NCBI GenBank assembly: GCA_033782935.1
Contig: JAWQEG010001436.1
Coordinates: 206,001-270,000, forward strand
Reading direction: 5' to 3'
Length of the DNA: 64,000 nucleotides
From: Petrolisthes cinctipes
Lineage: Eukaryota; Arthropoda; Malacostraca; Decapoda; Porcellanidae
A program made the translations under genes and the position numbers. Shown here in pieces: positions 62,326-64,000 of this stretch. Within the stretch, counting starts at the first letter, position 1. The number at the start of each line of letters is the position of its first letter. The notes beneath the pieces were generated by a model. It searched no databases. It was not told the origin of the DNA and saw only the letters and a list, made by a program, of their open reading frames with translations.

Positions 62326-62950
62326 ACGAGTGGCTGAAGCACTGGACCTGAGATGCTATCAGGCCAGACGAGAGGATGTAATCCAGAGTACCTCCCCGGC
62401 AATGAGTGGCACCGCCAGTGTCCCAGCGTGTCAGATGATGCTTGAGGATGTATGAAAGGAGACGAACACAATTATGATTAATAGAGCCAGAACCATCACC
62501 CAAATTAGAATGCCGAGCATTAAAATCTCCCATATACACCATACCACGCACTGTTGGAGAAGGAAGAGCCTCAAGAGTGAGTCTAGCTGGAGCAGAATAG
62601 ACATTACATAGTTGGAGTACTCCATTCCCAGGTAGAACCTCAAATAGCTGAAAGTTCATGTCAGGATCAGTGGAGGTACGAAGAAGGCGATGTGGCAAGG
62701 AGCTATGTATGTAAGTCAGGAGACCATTCTGTACCAGATGAACATATGGCACATAACCTGAGAGGGGAGGAGCTTGCCCAGCAGCGAGCGGCCATCCTGG
62801 AAATGCTTCCTGGAGAAAAATAACACTGGGATGATGACAAAAAACATAGGCCTTGAGTTGAGTGAGCTTAGCATAACTGGTGATACTACATACATTCCAG
62901 GAGATGACATCCAGCCGGCAATCACTAGTGAACTCTGTATTTGGAGGTAG
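62303..62950 (-). pseudogene. Endonuclease domain of I-clade LINE
   Basis: LDVISWNVCSITSYAKLTQL (Asn), SVIFLQEAFPG (Glu), VYMGDFNARHSNLGD (Asp-Asn), and GGTLDYILSSGL form an apurinic-type endonuclease. The final SDH motif is disrupted (FSHSFAYC), where a frameshift leads into RT. It is continuous with ORF1 to the right. Confidence 0.83.
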
Positions 62951-64000
62951 AAGTCCGGTGAGTGGGGGCAAATGAGCGACCTGGAGAGGAAGATGGACCA
63001 GAAGGGACTGACTCAAAAAGCTTTTCAAGGGGAGATGCAACAGTATCCATCTTTTTGGTAAGGGTAGTGACAGCTGAGATGATGGCCTGCTGAGCTTCGA
63101 CCAAGGTGGAGAGTTTGGAGTCATTGGCAGCCTGAGCGGCAACTAGCCCTTCAATCCTGGCTTCAAAGGCAGAAAAGCGATTTTCGAGACCCGTACATCG
63201 TGCCATGAGGGTAGCAACAGACTTGCGGATGGCCAGGTCTGGAGGCGAAGCTGGGCTGGTAGGAGGAGCAGACTGGGTAGGGACACGAGCCTGGACCTGA
63301 CGTCGAGTACATCCATGCCACACGTTAACCCCTGGCTGAAGGCATCGTGGACACTTCCATCGAGACGTATCCTCAGGAGGTGAAGGCAGCAGGACGTGAT
63401 GGTTCACCCCTGACAGGACACGTCTTGGAACCATGGTCGGCGGCACACCATGCACACTTCGGCCTGGCAGAACAGTACCGGGAGATATGCCCAACTCCCC
63501 AGCACCTGTAGCACCAAGGCTGGTCATTATGAAGTTTCCTCACCTCACACGGTGGAACACAAGGGAGGAAATCAAAGGAAATCTCATTTGGAGGTGGATC
63601 GGGTTGACTCCAGACAACAACAATACGGCTAATGGGGGAACCATCTTGGAAAAAACGACTGGCAGAGTACACACCAGGGTATCCTTTGGCAAGTTTCGGG
63701 TCAACATCAATAGGAAAACAGGTGAGGATGTAGCTGGGGAACTTACGAGGCCTCTCGGGTGAGTCTTCAAGAATGAGAGGCAGAGATAAAAATTCACCAG
63801 CCTTCACTCTGTCAATGATGTCCTGATGCTTCCAAGAGATGTAGACAAACTGGGAGGTGACAGCAGCCATCTTGACTTGAGCTAGTTCACGCTGCAGCTG
63901 GAAGGCCCTGTTGACATCAGACAACCAACGCAGCTTTGTGTCCGTAGATGGGTTTCCAGAGAAGGAGAGTTTGACATAGGCATCTCTCGGGGCAAAAGCA
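62925..64000 (-). pseudogene. ORF1 (gag-like, zinc knuckles and coiled coil) of I-clade LINE, runs off the window
   Basis: Enters from the right edge. MAAVTSQFVYISWKHQDII (63870) and DSPERPRKFPSYILTCFP are followed by a knuckle CYRCWGVGHISRYC with CAWCAADHGSKTC. A second Cys cluster is CPRCLQPGVNVWHGC (63330). A frame change near 63450 leads to a heptad-like region LENRFSAFEARIEGLVA (63190), then a Ser/Pro-rich end. ORF1 proteins of this type bind the LINE RNA. The frame is broken once within the window; the N-terminus is beyond 64000. Confidence 0.82.

Overview
The window reads as nuclear DNA of an invertebrate with a transposon-packed genome, most likely a decapod crustacean. This is an inference from the mix: GATA-tailed RTE-like LINEs, Jockey-like and I-clade LINEs, DIRS1-like tyrosine-recombinase retrotransposons, Gypsy-type LTR elements, piggyBac- and pogo/Tc1-type MITEs, and many CATA/GATA/CA microsatellites. 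There are no operons, no Shine-Dalgarno sites and no closely packed genes. Coding sequence outside transposons is confined to short exons with GT/AG borders.

Host gene (+ strand, about 0.6-42.1 kb). Six exon-like blocks (636-823, 19304-19497, 20129-20267, 24752-24802, 38767-38844, about 40380-42118) have GT/AG borders and intron phases that agree at every junction (1, 0, 1, 1, 1). Together they give one open reading frame. It ends in a long acidic/basic, AT-hook-containing exon with a charged helical C-terminus. I do not recognise the protein. Its introns (about 18.5, 0.6, 4.5, 14 and 1.5 kb) hold most of the transposons listed here.

Intron 1 (824-19303): a Jockey-like LINE (about 915-4372) split by a 1.35 kb LTR element (2000-3353, ATCT target duplication) and by a piggyBac-like element (3619-4210, TTAA). 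Then a reverse-strand RTE copy (4968-7203), a DIRS end fragment, and a DIRS1-like element (8043-16499) that contains a 1.33 kb pogo-like element (14832-16160) with a large internal hairpin. Then a second Jockey-like fragment and a second piggyBac-like element (17577-19101) that contains a pogo-like element (17929-18835). Introns 2-3 hold a tRNA-like SINE, an RTE tail, a U4 snRNA-like segment and a nearly intact RTE copy (ORF 21513-24371). Intron 4 holds LINE ORF1 debris, two more RTE copies, and a second DIRS1-like element (30419-38425). That element lies inside one RTE copy and carries its own 812 bp TIR element. Intron 5 holds two fold-back palindromes and a Tc1-like MITE.

Downstream (42.1-64 kb): AT-rich spacer, a reverse-strand Gypsy gag-protease fragment, a fifth RTE copy split by an 837 bp TIR element, a small unrecognised ORF, a decayed forward Gypsy pol, an LTR with gag start, and minisatellites. 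Next comes a reverse-strand Gypsy-class element with the unusual domain order integrase then RT then RNase H (54884-58010). The window ends in a reverse-strand I-clade LINE with RNase H that runs off the right edge.

Most elements are broken by stops or frameshifts. The insertion order can be read from target duplications and split copies. The strongest leads are the phase-consistent host gene, the integrase-before-RT element, three introns conserved in position between two diverged DIRS copies, the complete DIRS terminal/internal-complementary-region layout, and the large hairpin inside the pogo-like element.
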